Of a DNA stretch of 49,723 nucleotides, positions 26,926 to 35,888 are shown piece after piece. The notes beneath the pieces were generated by a model. It worked only from the letters and a program-made list of their open reading frames with translations. It did not search any database and was not told where the DNA came from. Positions within the stretch are counted from its first letter, which is position 1. Each line of letters starts with the position of its first letter. Source of the stretch: Cytophagales bacterium (GTDB taxonomy: Bacteria > Bacteroidota > Bacteroidia > Cytophagales > CCMP332); the NCBI GenBank assembly GCA_028279065.1, contig JANQSY010000032.1, forward strand, positions 1-49,723, written 5' to 3'. A program made the position numbers and the translations under genes.

Positions 26926-27510
26926 ATGAGATTCTTATTTCCCCTGGCTATTCTTTTGGTTTTCACCTGCGTTTCCTGCAAGGAGAAAAGGGGATTGGTA
27001 GTTGGAAAAATTCAGCAGGCCGCAAAATTGTCCACCACGGAGGTTACAGTGGAAAAACTGGTGTGGGGAGTCAAAAACAAAAGGATACTGTGGTTTATCA
27101 AATTGAATCAAGCAGATTTTCTGGCCAGGTCCAAGGCTATCATCAAAGCCGGCGTGGACTTGGACAAGATCAGGGAAGAGGATATCAAAATCGAAGGCAA
27201 CAAGATCAGTGTCACACTTCCTCATATTGAAATTATCAATTTCTCATACCCCGCAGAGGAATTTGAAGAGGTAGATATTCTGACTTCCAACGCATTCTCG
27301 ACCAAAATAAATCTTGACGACCAGGAGAAGTTCTTTCAGCAGGCTGAGATCGACATCCGAAACAGCCTGGAACATATGGGCATAGTAGAAACCACCAAGG
27401 AAAAGACCAGGGTACTGATGGAGGCCATGCTAAGGAACCTTGGCTATAAGGAGATCTACATTCATTTTAAGGATGGGCCACTGATAACCAAAATCCAGCT
27501 GGACTCATGA
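26926..27510 (+). CDS. DUF4230 lipoprotein
   Basis: 194 residues. A short signal ends TCVSCKEK, a relaxed Bacteroidota lipobox, so Cys19 is probably lipidated. The remainder is a complete DUF4230 domain: LVVGKIQQAAKLSTTEVTVE, AIIKAGVDLDKI, KISVTLPHIEII and a C-terminal helix KTRVLMEAMLRNLGYKEIYI. DUF4230 is widespread, membrane-associated and of unknown function. Its stop overlaps the start of the next gene by 4 bp, and the next gene is another DUF4230 member. Confidence 0.85.
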   Translation: MRFLFPLAILLVFTCVSCKEKRGLVVGKIQQAAKLSTTEVTVEKLVWGVKNKRILWFIKLNQADFLARSKAIIKAGVDLDKIREEDIKIEGNKISVTLPHIEIINFSYPAEEFEEVDILTSNAFSTKINLDDQEKFFQQAEIDIRNSLEHMGIVETTKEKTRVLMEAMLRNLGYKEIYIHFKDGPLITKIQLDS

Positions 27511-29456
27511 TAGCCTACCTACTGAAAAACTGGAAACTTTTGTTGGACCTGATCCTGGTTGTGGGGGGGATCGTATTAATTACCCTTTTCGATCCATTTG
27601 GGTTGTTTACCAGCTCAAAGCTCAAAAGCACTGCAAATCTTGTCACGAGCATCCGCGGAATAGGAGAGTTGGTCACGGCAGAATACTACGGAGAAGTTAT
27701 CTCCTCCCTCCATGACACCAAGATCAGCAATGTGGTCAGAGACGATCTGATCTCGAATTTCGAAAAATGCCACCGTGAGCTCAGGTATGTGATTGTAAGT
27801 GTTTTTCTGGATGATAGAAAGATCAATGGTAGCAACTGGAACAAAGTAGCAGATACGATCAAAAGTCGAGGTACCTATGATTCCCTTGAAAGCAATAGCG
27901 AACAGAATTACTTTACCACCCTATACGCCTTTTTGGCCGTACAGTATCTGGGCAAAACACCGGACAAGTATGTAAACCTCAAATCCAGCCCCATCAGTCT
28001 TCAAAAAAATACTGTCAAAAAAGTACTAAAAGAGCTTATTAAGGAAGATTTTAGAAAATACATAAAGGCTCTTGGAAAGAAGAAAAACGACATCGAAGAG
28101 GAGGATCTGGAGAGATTTATAAATGGTTTTCCCGAGGGTTTTGCAGGCATAACAGAGTTTCATCAATTTCTGAAGGATAATTGCATTTACGATAAAAAGA
28201 GCTGGAAAAAGGCCAAGAAAAAGGATATAGTATTTATTGGACGAGGTTGGGTCAAGGCGGGCTTCAGATTTGATCGATTGGATGAGTCCAACTTCTATTA
28301 TGACGAAGACGACAAACTTGTTCAGTTCTATGGATTAACCCCAGTCATTCTGGACAAAGACATCAACCCCTGGTTTATTCCCGAGGAGAAGATCAAGGGC
28401 TTTGAGCTGGTCGATGCTCCCAGAGGGGTAGGTTTCAAGCAAGCCAAATTGGTCAAGAAGAAATGCAAGGAAAAGTTGCTCGACCAAGCCAAGGGAGCAG
28501 GCATTATCAATTCTGCCCGAGACAATGGGAGGGAGGCACTCCGGAATTTTTTCAGCCTCCTGCTGGATGAACCCGAGCTGAGAGTGGAACTGCTGGACTT
28601 GCCCTATAAGGATGAGTATGAAATGATAGCCGCCGATACCCTGGTAACGATTAAGGAGGCTCTACTCATTAGAGACATCTACCAGCAGATGAAGAGTAAA
28701 CAGGAATCCTTCACTCCTGGAGAACAAAAAAGGGAACTACGTAAGTTTCAGATCTTTTTAGGTCAGCTGCAAAAATTGAATTTCCTGAATTCTGATTTCC
28801 AATTCTCCATACTATCACTTGAGGCTGCTGAAGTATTGCAAAGAGGATTATATCTGACTCAAAACGATTATGACTCAATGAAATCCTCCAGAACAAAACT
28901 GGATACCTTGGAAAGCGGTGAACTCTCAACCAAACTGATGGTGGACTACACTTTCTTCGATGACTACAATCAATTTATCCGGCAATACAACCAAATGCTG
29001 CTGGCCATAGATGATCATCTGGATGAGATCGCCTTCTTGAGAGAAGATACCCTGGACATCTCAAAGGATCAGGCACTGATGATCGGGCTAGATCTTGGAT
29101 CTAGCCATTTGTCCACGGAGATAATTAGCAGTTCCGGAGAACAGGCATACAGAATAACTCACAAAGAGGAAAAGGCCCCAAAATTCATCAGGCTTAGATA
29201 CCCGGATATTTCATTGAATAGGATAGATCTGAGTGGTGTCTCGGTATTCGAAACGGACTCTTTGGATTTGCGCGTAGGTGCATTGGTAACAGCATATAAG
29301 GAAGCTCACAAAAGCTCGGTTGACGATGAAACAGTATTTGATGCTGATGTAGACCTGATTTCCAAATTCAAAAGAGACAGCATAGAACGGGCGATCAAAC
29401 TTAAACCACTTCACAATATCCAGGAAGGACTCCGGGTATTGGCCATCAACAATTAA
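27507..29456 (+). CDS. Large DUF4230-related membrane protein with C-terminal extension
   Basis: 649 residues. One N-terminal helix (LLLDLILVVGGIVLITLF) is followed by STANLVTSIRGIGELVTAEYY, and by IGRGWVKAGFRFDRLD, aligning with the IKAGVDLDKI of the preceding gene. Between these two DUF4230 segments sits a large, mostly helical insertion (about 75-240), and the second half of the protein (about 360-649) has no family I can name. It is probably anchored in the inner membrane facing outward. It is 12 bp from the CHAP amidase gene. Confidence 0.7.
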   Translation: MIAYLLKNWKLLLDLILVVGGIVLITLFDPFGLFTSSKLKSTANLVTSIRGIGELVTAEYYGEVISSLHDTKISNVVRDDLISNFEKCHRELRYVIVSVFLDDRKINGSNWNKVADTIKSRGTYDSLESNSEQNYFTTLYAFLAVQYLGKTPDKYVNLKSSPISLQKNTVKKVLKELIKEDFRKYIKALGKKKNDIEEEDLERFINGFPEGFAGITEFHQFLKDNCIYDKKSWKKAKKKDIVFIGRGWVKAGFRFDRLDESNFYYDEDDKLVQFYGLTPVILDKDINPWFIPEEKIKGFELVDAPRGVGFKQAKLVKKKCKEKLLDQAKGAGIINSARDNGREALRNFFSLLLDEPELRVELLDLPYKDEYEMIAADTLVTIKEALLIRDIYQQMKSKQESFTPGEQKRELRKFQIFLGQLQKLNFLNSDFQFSILSLEAAEVLQRGLYLTQNDYDSMKSSRTKLDTLESGELSTKLMVDYTFFDDYNQFIRQYNQMLLAIDDHLDEIAFLREDTLDISKDQALMIGLDLGSSHLSTEIISSSGEQAYRITHKEEKAPKFIRLRYPDISLNRIDLSGVSVFETDSLDLRVGALVTAYKEAHKSSVDDETVFDADVDLISKFKRDSIERAIKLKPLHNIQEGLRVLAINN

Positions 29457-29468
29457 CCTCAAAGAAAT

Positions 29469-30257
29469 ATGGTAAAGAATCACTACATACAAGAGCTGAA
29501 AACAGATTCCCCCTTGATCCGAAAGGGTCAAAAGGGCATGGACGTGATAAAGGTCCAGGAATGGATCAACCTATGGCAATGGGTGGATACTAAGTGGAAG
29601 ATAGGTATTGCGAGGGACGGAGATTTTGGAAGAGATACAGAAGCCGCAGTCAGGAAATTCCAGGATTTTCATGGGCTCTCAAACGATGGCATAGTGGGTA
29701 ACAATACTTGGCGGAAGCTAACCGAGCCAATGAGGAAAGCTTTTACCCGCATTGAAAATGAGAAATCACTAAGAAAACTTATTGTGGCCTATGCCAGGCA
29801 GCACCTTGCCAATTCACCCAGGGAATTCAAATCCAATATTGGGCCTTGGGTACGGGCCTACATGGATGGCAATCAAGGACACTTGCAGCCATGGTGTATG
29901 GGATTTGCACAAACCATACTGGACCAGGCAGCCTTCACTATTGAAGACTCCCTGATTAGTTATATGCCCAGGACGGTCTCTTGTGATGTATTGGGAAAAT
30001 TCGGTTTGAAGAATGGTCAGCTCATCGAGAAAGCCAAGTTAAAGCCCGATCTGATAGAGCCAGGAGACTTCTTCCTGGTTTACGCAAAGGCAAAGGTAGA
30101 TTGGATCCATGTAGGAATAGTGACCGGAGTTGAGGGCGATTGGATCCAGACCATAGAGGGCAACACCAATGATTCAGGAAGCAGAGAGGGAATCGAGGTT
30201 TGCGAAAGAGAACGCAATTACGACACCAAGAAGATCGATATTTATAGGGTGACATAA
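29469..30257 (+). CDS. Peptidoglycan-binding plus CHAP-type amidase
   Basis: 262 residues. A PG_binding_1-type domain (about 15-85; GDFGRDTEAAVRKFQDFHGL, GIVGNNTWRKL) precedes an NlpC/P60- or CHAP-type cysteine hydrolase with WCMGFAQTI (Cys143), DWIHVGIVTG (His214) and IEGNTND (Glu230 or Asn232). Such enzymes cleave peptidoglycan peptides. No signal peptide is visible, so export would need a holin-like or other route, or the enzyme acts after lysis. It is the only gene in the cluster with a clear cell-wall target. Confidence 0.85.
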   Translation: MVKNHYIQELKTDSPLIRKGQKGMDVIKVQEWINLWQWVDTKWKIGIARDGDFGRDTEAAVRKFQDFHGLSNDGIVGNNTWRKLTEPMRKAFTRIENEKSLRKLIVAYARQHLANSPREFKSNIGPWVRAYMDGNQGHLQPWCMGFAQTILDQAAFTIEDSLISYMPRTVSCDVLGKFGLKNGQLIEKAKLKPDLIEPGDFFLVYAKAKVDWIHVGIVTGVEGDWIQTIEGNTNDSGSREGIEVCERERNYDTKKIDIYRVT

Positions 30258-30448
30258 TTGCCATTATGTGATAACTCCTCTGTCGAGTACATCCAGGCAC
30301 TATCCGAAAAATACCTAAACCAATACATCTTTACTTATGAAACTTAAGTTTGAAATAATACCCACCCATATTCAGAACTAGCCTATGATGATAAGTTTGG
30401 TTCTCACCAAACTATATTGTTACAGTGATAATGACTTGAACTAACAGT

Positions 30449-31195
30449 ATGAAGATCCACAAGTACTATTTGCCCATATTCTCCTGGAAATCATCCAAAA
30501 TATTTGCCATCGGTTTGTTGACTTTGGCGATATCCAATGACTCCCTCGTAGCGCAATGTTCGGCGACTGTGAAATCCGATAGCGGATCGGAATTTCCCTA
30601 TCAACACAGATCCAACCGATGCGAAGGATTCTATGAGGCACAGGTTTCAGCTCCAAGCATTGAGGTTGTCGGGTTTTATAATGGTCAATTCGCATTCGAT
30701 CAAAAACAAGATGAAGTGATTACAATTTCTTTGATGCGAGAAGATTTTTCTGAATGGAATATTCAAGCAATAGGAATTCCTCTGGATTACCATTATCGAA
30801 TGGATGCCGGTTTTGGCGATGGCGGCAGACTGCTCTGGTCGACAAGGGAGGTTATCTATCCAAACCTGATTGGCAAAAAGTCCATTGGGGTATATGCATG
30901 GCAGAAGTCAGGAAATGTAACTTACTACTCGCCCTTGTCTGTCAGCACGAAGTACCTAAATGATTTGAGTGATGGAGGGCTACGTTTAATGGTTAGGGCC
31001 GCCACGTCGGTCAATGAGGTATACTGGAGATCCGGTAACGAAAGCTGGAATCGAATCAATAAAAACTATGGAGCTGGTCAAAGTGTAGAAATCCAAATTC
31101 CTTCTTCAGATGAAAAAGAACTAATCATTGAAATTAAGATGAAAGAAAGATCTTCCGGAAGCTGGATTCCCAAGAAGGTTTATCTTAAGCTATGA
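30449..31195 (+). CDS. Secreted hypothetical protein
   Basis: 248 residues. A long signal peptide ends near SLVAQC. The mature part contains a beta-rich repeat-free domain with FYEAQVSAPSIEVVGFYNG, and a WNRINKNYGAGQSVEIQIPS stretch; no family is recognised. It begins 191 bp after the CHAP gene, the widest gap in the cluster, so it may start a second transcript. Its last four bases overlap the next gene. Confidence 0.6.
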   Translation: MKIHKYYLPIFSWKSSKIFAIGLLTLAISNDSLVAQCSATVKSDSGSEFPYQHRSNRCEGFYEAQVSAPSIEVVGFYNGQFAFDQKQDEVITISLMREDFSEWNIQAIGIPLDYHYRMDAGFGDGGRLLWSTREVIYPNLIGKKSIGVYAWQKSGNVTYYSPLSVSTKYLNDLSDGGLRLMVRAATSVNEVYWRSGNESWNRINKNYGAGQSVEIQIPSSDEKELIIEIKMKERSSGSWIPKKVYLKL

Positions 31196-32262
31196 ATCGT
31201 AAAAAAAGGCAGGAACTTACTGCTGCAAAGAACAAGTATGTAGAGGCCTCGGCGAGAGCCATCCTTGAGGGCAATATTCAAGATGCAGAGGAATCGATGA
31301 AAGCAGTCGGCTCTATTGACAAAGTTCTCGTCAATTCTGAAAGATCAAACTTTATCTTCCCCCTAGTTATTGGACTGGTTTGCACCATAATTGTTGGTCT
31401 AGCTGCAACAATCAAAGTTCCAACCACTTTCGTGAGAATTTCCATGGACACCGACTTTGTCTCCTTTGAGATGCTCAGTGATTATAAACCAGATGATGGA
31501 AAAATCCAGGTAGCAGAGGTGACTATGATGAACTTGGGAGGTGTATCCAGTATTTATACCGACCAAGAATTAGAGCGGAAAGAGCTACACAAAATAGATA
31601 TCAGGGAAGGTGGCCCTATTGAATTTCACTTAAAACAAATTGGAAAAAACTCCAGAGTAGAACTTAATAAGCGTGCTGCCAACTATGAAATATGGAATTT
31701 AAAACAAGGAGTATCACTTATTGAAATTCAGGCCGATTCGGCAATTTTTGAAATGGAGTTTGATGAAAAATACATTAATGATACAATTGATGTACCAATC
31801 CCGGAATCCTTTAATATCTCTACAAGGGATTCAACAAACCTACCGACCCAAATAGAATTCTTCCGCCCGTCAGATATTTCACTTGTCAATCTTCAGGGAG
31901 ACAATCTTTCATTTGCAAAAGAAGATCCACCTGGCTCAAGCAATTTTATCTCTGGGATAAGATCTGGAAAAATTCAGTTATTCGATCAAAAATATGTTCA
32001 TGAAGTAACTCAAGGTGACTTTGTTAAATTAAAAGACTTTCAGGGTAAGAGACTTGAGATCAGAAGCAAAGAAGATCAGTATCAAGTGATCTTGGAGGGC
32101 AAGGTTAGCCAACTCAAAGCAGGGCCGGAAGGTCATCTTGAAGAGTTCAAGCCCAGTTGGTTAGAGTATATGTTTAATCAACAGTTCATAGGTTTTCTAT
32201 GGAGTGCTATGGTGTTTGTTTGGGGATTCATTTGGAGTGTCCATAGACTATTTTCAAAATGA
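31192..32262 (+). CDS. Bitopic membrane protein of unknown function
   Basis: 356 residues. A basic, coiled-coil-like cytoplasmic N-terminus (1-52) leads to a helix FIFPLVIGLVCTIIVGLAA (about 55-75), an approximately 250-residue extracytoplasmic domain with beta character (VRISMDTDFVSFEML, VSLIEIQADSAIFEMEF), and a second helix FLWSAMVFVWGFIWSV close to the C-terminus. I do not recognise the family. It overlaps both neighbours by 4 bp, so it is almost certainly made with the secreted protein and the first peptidase. Confidence 0.65.
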   Translation: MNRKKRQELTAAKNKYVEASARAILEGNIQDAEESMKAVGSIDKVLVNSERSNFIFPLVIGLVCTIIVGLAATIKVPTTFVRISMDTDFVSFEMLSDYKPDDGKIQVAEVTMMNLGGVSSIYTDQELERKELHKIDIREGGPIEFHLKQIGKNSRVELNKRAANYEIWNLKQGVSLIEIQADSAIFEMEFDEKYINDTIDVPIPESFNISTRDSTNLPTQIEFFRPSDISLVNLQGDNLSFAKEDPPGSSNFISGIRSGKIQLFDQKYVHEVTQGDFVKLKDFQGKRLEIRSKEDQYQVILEGKVSQLKAGPEGHLEEFKPSWLEYMFNQQFIGFLWSAMVFVWGFIWSVHRLFSK

Positions 32263-34202
32263 TTCGGAGAATTACACTGCTGCTTGGGTGTTTGATGCTC
32301 AGAACAATTGCACTGAGCCAAACCGGCTTTGAAATAAGTCAGCAGTTAGCACACAATACGGTTCGCATCCATACATTGTTCGAGGATGGAAGTGATGAGA
32401 ATGGTTTTGGAATAATCATATCTGAAAGGGAAGGCACCTTGTATGTTGCAACAGCAAATCATGTGGTGGAGAGTGGTCCTCAAGGAAGATCCATTGAAGT
32501 ATCCTTTAACGAGAAACCAGGACAATCTTTCTCCGCCACATACATTAATGGAAACTCCAATGACAATATAGACTTAGCAGTCGTTCGCATCCCGAAACCA
32601 GAGTGGTTGAATTGGAGTCAGAAATGTCTGGCAGAAGAAGCCAAAATTGGTGATGCTGTTTGGTTTATTGGTCGGAACAAGGAGTGGTATATACCAAGTG
32701 TCGCTGAAGCCGGTGCGATCCATTCCATTGACCCATTCTTTGACTTCTTAATAAACGTTGAGATAGACAAAGTTCAACGAGGCTCGTCAGGCGCTCCTGC
32801 GATCAATCATTTGGGAATTTTTGGAATTATCTTAACAGATCAGCAAACCAGTAAGGTTATATCTATCCAAAAATTAAAACAGATAGTACAACAAGCATGG
32901 TCACTACCATTTCATCTCTCAAAATATGAAAGAAACCTGCCGACTTCCTCCAAGGCTGTAAACTGGCTTCATCCTAGCATCGATAAATCATCCTTCTCCT
33001 TTGGAAAGCAAATAGACCTGACCATCGTTACCAGAGGTTTCTGGGAGTGGGTTGATCGGATTGAGTTTTTTGTAAATAATGTTCGTATTGGAATTGATAC
33101 AGAAGTAAGGGAGGAAACCAGCGGTGGTAATCTGTATCACTACGGAGAAAGTTATTGGCATCCGGAATCCGCAGGCACTTACAACCTTCATGCTGTCGCT
33201 TATAGTACCGACGGAAGCGCTCATACCTCTGAAGTAGTTTCAGTAAGCGTACTTAAAAGCATAGATCCAGGAGGACTAATAGTTGCCATAGAGCCATCCA
33301 GGAATGACACATCTATGTTTCTCCTTAATTATGATCTCAAACAGGTCGCGGTATTACACCCTCCAAAGAATAAGATTGTAAAAAGGATAGAACTGCCTCA
33401 TCAGAAACCGGTAGCTATGCAATACTCTCCAAATTCAAATGAATTGTACATAATATATCAGTACCAGGGTGTCATAACTGCTTTGAACACAAACACCTGG
33501 GTTTCCAGAACCTTGAAGTTTTCAGATACCGAAGATGGCCTCGACTTAGCATTGGATGAAGACCAGGATCGCATTCTGGTACTAACACAGTCTAAGGTTC
33601 TGTATTCAATTCAGGTTAGCACAGGAACTGTCCAATGGAGCCAAAATGATTTCATTGGGGACAGGGTCGTATACAATTCTGATGACCAGAGTCTTTTTAG
33701 CGTATTATATGGTCAGAATGTTATGTTATCAAGTTATTCAGTCAGCGAAAGCCATGTTGTACCGAAAAAGAGTATTTCTCAGGTAGGGGTAAATTGTAAT
33801 GACCTGTATCTCTCACCTGATAATCGATTTCTCCTTCTTCCATGTGGTAGTGGGAATAGCGATCAAGGATATGAAGTTCATCAATACAATTCCAAAGATA
33901 TTACTGATAGAATTGGGTCATTTGAATTTGGCGCCTATCCTCAATCTATTTGCTTCTCTGGAATCAATCTGATGTTCGCTAGTAACAGCGACTTTACCGA
34001 CGATTACATATACGCAATTGATTTGAATACAGAGAACACAGACTATAGATTCGACTTTCCTAATTCAGATTGCAATGCAATTCTAAAAACCAGTGCCAGC
34101 AACAAATACCTTCTGGCATTTAGTTACAATAATCATCCAGGCGCAGAATCACCTGACCACCGCATATTCGTCTACGACTTACAACATGAAAATCAAGATT
34201 AG
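32259..34202 (+). CDS. Trypsin-fold serine peptidase with beta-propeller-like C-terminus
   Basis: 647 residues. A signal peptide (1-20) precedes an S1-fold domain whose catalytic triad can be read as His68 (ATANHVV), Asp105 (NIDLAVVR) and Ser177 (QRGSSGAP). An Ig-like segment (about 240-330, KQIDLTIVTRGFWEWVDRI) follows, then blade-like repeats up to the C-terminus (KPVAMQYSPNSNELYIIY, LALDEDQDRILVLTQS, DLYLSPDNRFLLLPC). By family it is a periplasmic or surface protease. It overlaps the next peptidase gene by 17 bp. Confidence 0.8.
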   Translation: MIRRITLLLGCLMLRTIALSQTGFEISQQLAHNTVRIHTLFEDGSDENGFGIIISEREGTLYVATANHVVESGPQGRSIEVSFNEKPGQSFSATYINGNSNDNIDLAVVRIPKPEWLNWSQKCLAEEAKIGDAVWFIGRNKEWYIPSVAEAGAIHSIDPFFDFLINVEIDKVQRGSSGAPAINHLGIFGIILTDQQTSKVISIQKLKQIVQQAWSLPFHLSKYERNLPTSSKAVNWLHPSIDKSSFSFGKQIDLTIVTRGFWEWVDRIEFFVNNVRIGIDTEVREETSGGNLYHYGESYWHPESAGTYNLHAVAYSTDGSAHTSEVVSVSVLKSIDPGGLIVAIEPSRNDTSMFLLNYDLKQVAVLHPPKNKIVKRIELPHQKPVAMQYSPNSNELYIIYQYQGVITALNTNTWVSRTLKFSDTEDGLDLALDEDQDRILVLTQSKVLYSIQVSTGTVQWSQNDFIGDRVVYNSDDQSLFSVLYGQNVMLSSYSVSESHVVPKKSISQVGVNCNDLYLSPDNRFLLLPCGSGNSDQGYEVHQYNSKDITDRIGSFEFGAYPQSICFSGINLMFASNSDFTDDYIYAIDLNTENTDYRFDFPNSDCNAILKTSASNKYLLAFSYNNHPGAESPDHRIFVYDLQHENQD

Positions 34203-35568
34203 ACATCTGCTCTTTGCCTTGACTCTATTGATGAGTTGTGGCTCAGCATTCTCAAAAACGACAGGTGCCCAACTAGCATATGACCTGAAATCCAATATAG
34301 TTCGAGTCACCAGTACCAATAATTGTGAAGCGGATGACGACAACGGATTTGGATTTATAGTTTCGGAAACTTGCGACCATTTCTACATAATCACGGCATA
34401 CCATGTGGTTTGTGGACCAGATGCAGAAGCATTTGTGAGTTTCATTTCTGACCAAAACCAAAAGTATCCAGCCGTAATTAAGAACAGCTATGCAGACATG
34501 GCTCTGCTAAAAGTAGAAAGACCAGCAGGGTATACATGGAATCCATACAGCTTAACTGCTAATTATAAAAAAAGAGACAAACTCAGAATCATCGGCAAAG
34601 AGGGCGCTTGGAGAATTACAACTGATGACCAACTTGGCAAAATCGTTGGTATAGATGAAGTGAATAAGGAGATCAAGATACAAATGGCCGTGGCCAAAGG
34701 TTCTTCTGGAGGTCCCGTACTGAATTCTACCGGGATTATTGGCATGGTTGTTAGAAGCGGAGATCTGGCTACAGTAATTTCTATCGAAGCTATTGCCCGA
34801 CAAGTCAGAGAATGGGATTATCGCTTTCAGCTGGAAGCGACTAATGTTGACCCTAGTGGGGTTAGGATCAGTACAGCCCAGGTTAGAAAGCTAGGATCAG
34901 ATTCAAATTTTGTGGAATTAGAAAAATTTCTGGCCATCTACAGCATACTTTACTGGCAGAGTTGTAATCAAAATATGCCAGAGGTGAGGCCTGGAAACAA
35001 CTTTGGGCGTAGTGATCAAAACTTTGATCTGAGTTGCTATTATGGGACCGATTGGGAACATGCGCCAGGGGGAATTCTACTTGACTGTTTTTTGGAGCCC
35101 ACCACAGTCTATAATCCGGTAACGGGTGAGGAAGTTGAAACAACTCAGCTGATAGCAAACGAAGACTATTGGTACAATTTTAATTGGGATGTTATTCTGG
35201 GCTACCCAGTTGAGATCACGGTTAACCCTCAGCATGGAGATTATAATTTGATCGATGATATCGTTATAGACGAGAACTGCCAGGAAGCGACTGGTGAGAG
35301 TTGTTATTATCCATCCTATGCTTTGGAGCTTGGTGGACTATGGGTGAACTCGAGTATTGAACTGGTCGTTTCAAGAGGTTATACTTTTTGGTATCCTGAT
35401 GGTAATGCTGACTCTAAGGATCATTGGGTTGTGTATTTGGGCAGCAGAGAGCACTTAGGCTATGAAGATCTGAGATCTGAGATCATTGAACGAGCCAGAA
35501 TCATTGGTATTGGCGGAACCGACATTGAACAAATAGCATGGCGGTTTTATACTTATGAGGAGGAATGA
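34186..35568 (+). CDS. Second trypsin-fold serine peptidase, possible lipoprotein
   Basis: 460 residues from the ATG at 34186; longer readings start inside the previous gene. The signal ends at LLMSCGS, so Cys18 might be lipidated. The triad is His73 (ITAYHVV), Asp104 (SYADMALLKV) and Ser174 (AKGSSGGPVLN). The remaining 260 residues have several cysteines (CNQN, LSCYYG, LLDCF, ENCQEATGESCYY) and no family I know; extracytoplasmic disulfides are likely. It differs clearly from the first peptidase outside the catalytic half, so this is not a recent duplication. Confidence 0.8.
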   Translation: MKIKIRHLLFALTLLMSCGSAFSKTTGAQLAYDLKSNIVRVTSTNNCEADDDNGFGFIVSETCDHFYIITAYHVVCGPDAEAFVSFISDQNQKYPAVIKNSYADMALLKVERPAGYTWNPYSLTANYKKRDKLRIIGKEGAWRITTDDQLGKIVGIDEVNKEIKIQMAVAKGSSGGPVLNSTGIIGMVVRSGDLATVISIEAIARQVREWDYRFQLEATNVDPSGVRISTAQVRKLGSDSNFVELEKFLAIYSILYWQSCNQNMPEVRPGNNFGRSDQNFDLSCYYGTDWEHAPGGILLDCFLEPTTVYNPVTGEEVETTQLIANEDYWYNFNWDVILGYPVEITVNPQHGDYNLIDDIVIDENCQEATGESCYYPSYALELGGLWVNSSIELVVSRGYTFWYPDGNADSKDHWVVYLGSREHLGYEDLRSEIIERARIIGIGGTDIEQIAWRFYTYEEE

Positions 35569-35888
35569 GTAAGACTTCCGATGCCCATTAGTCAAGGAAG
35601 GGGCCCTTCCATTCAAACCAATAGACTAGGGGAGTTAATTCGATTATTGAGAAATCCATCTACATAGGGGTGGGGTAAAAGTAAGGCAGGCGGTTTGATA
35701 AGTGCCTCCAATAGTTATGGTAGGGAAGGAGGGGCTGAAATATAAGTTGGTGGTGGCGTGACAAAGCGTTTTTGAGGTATTTCCAATGATCATTATTAAG
35801 GCCTTGGCGGAGTGATTGACATGAATAGATTAAGCAGCTAGTTGAAGTAGACTTGATCAGTTAGAAGATAAAGGCGTTATCGGCGTTT
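35569..35888. other. 320-bp gap between convergent genes with a short hairpin
   Basis: No convincing coding frame. The only structure I see is the inverted repeat GGAAGGGGCCCTTCC at 35596-35610, seven complementary bases around one central G. It lacks a U-tract and is not a standard terminator. The peptidase gene on its left and the serine hydrolase on its right point towards each other. Confidence 0.5.

Noticed and set aside
29469-30257. Prophage lysis cassette
   Set aside because: No phage structural, integrase, terminase or replication genes occur around the amidase, so a prophage is not supported.
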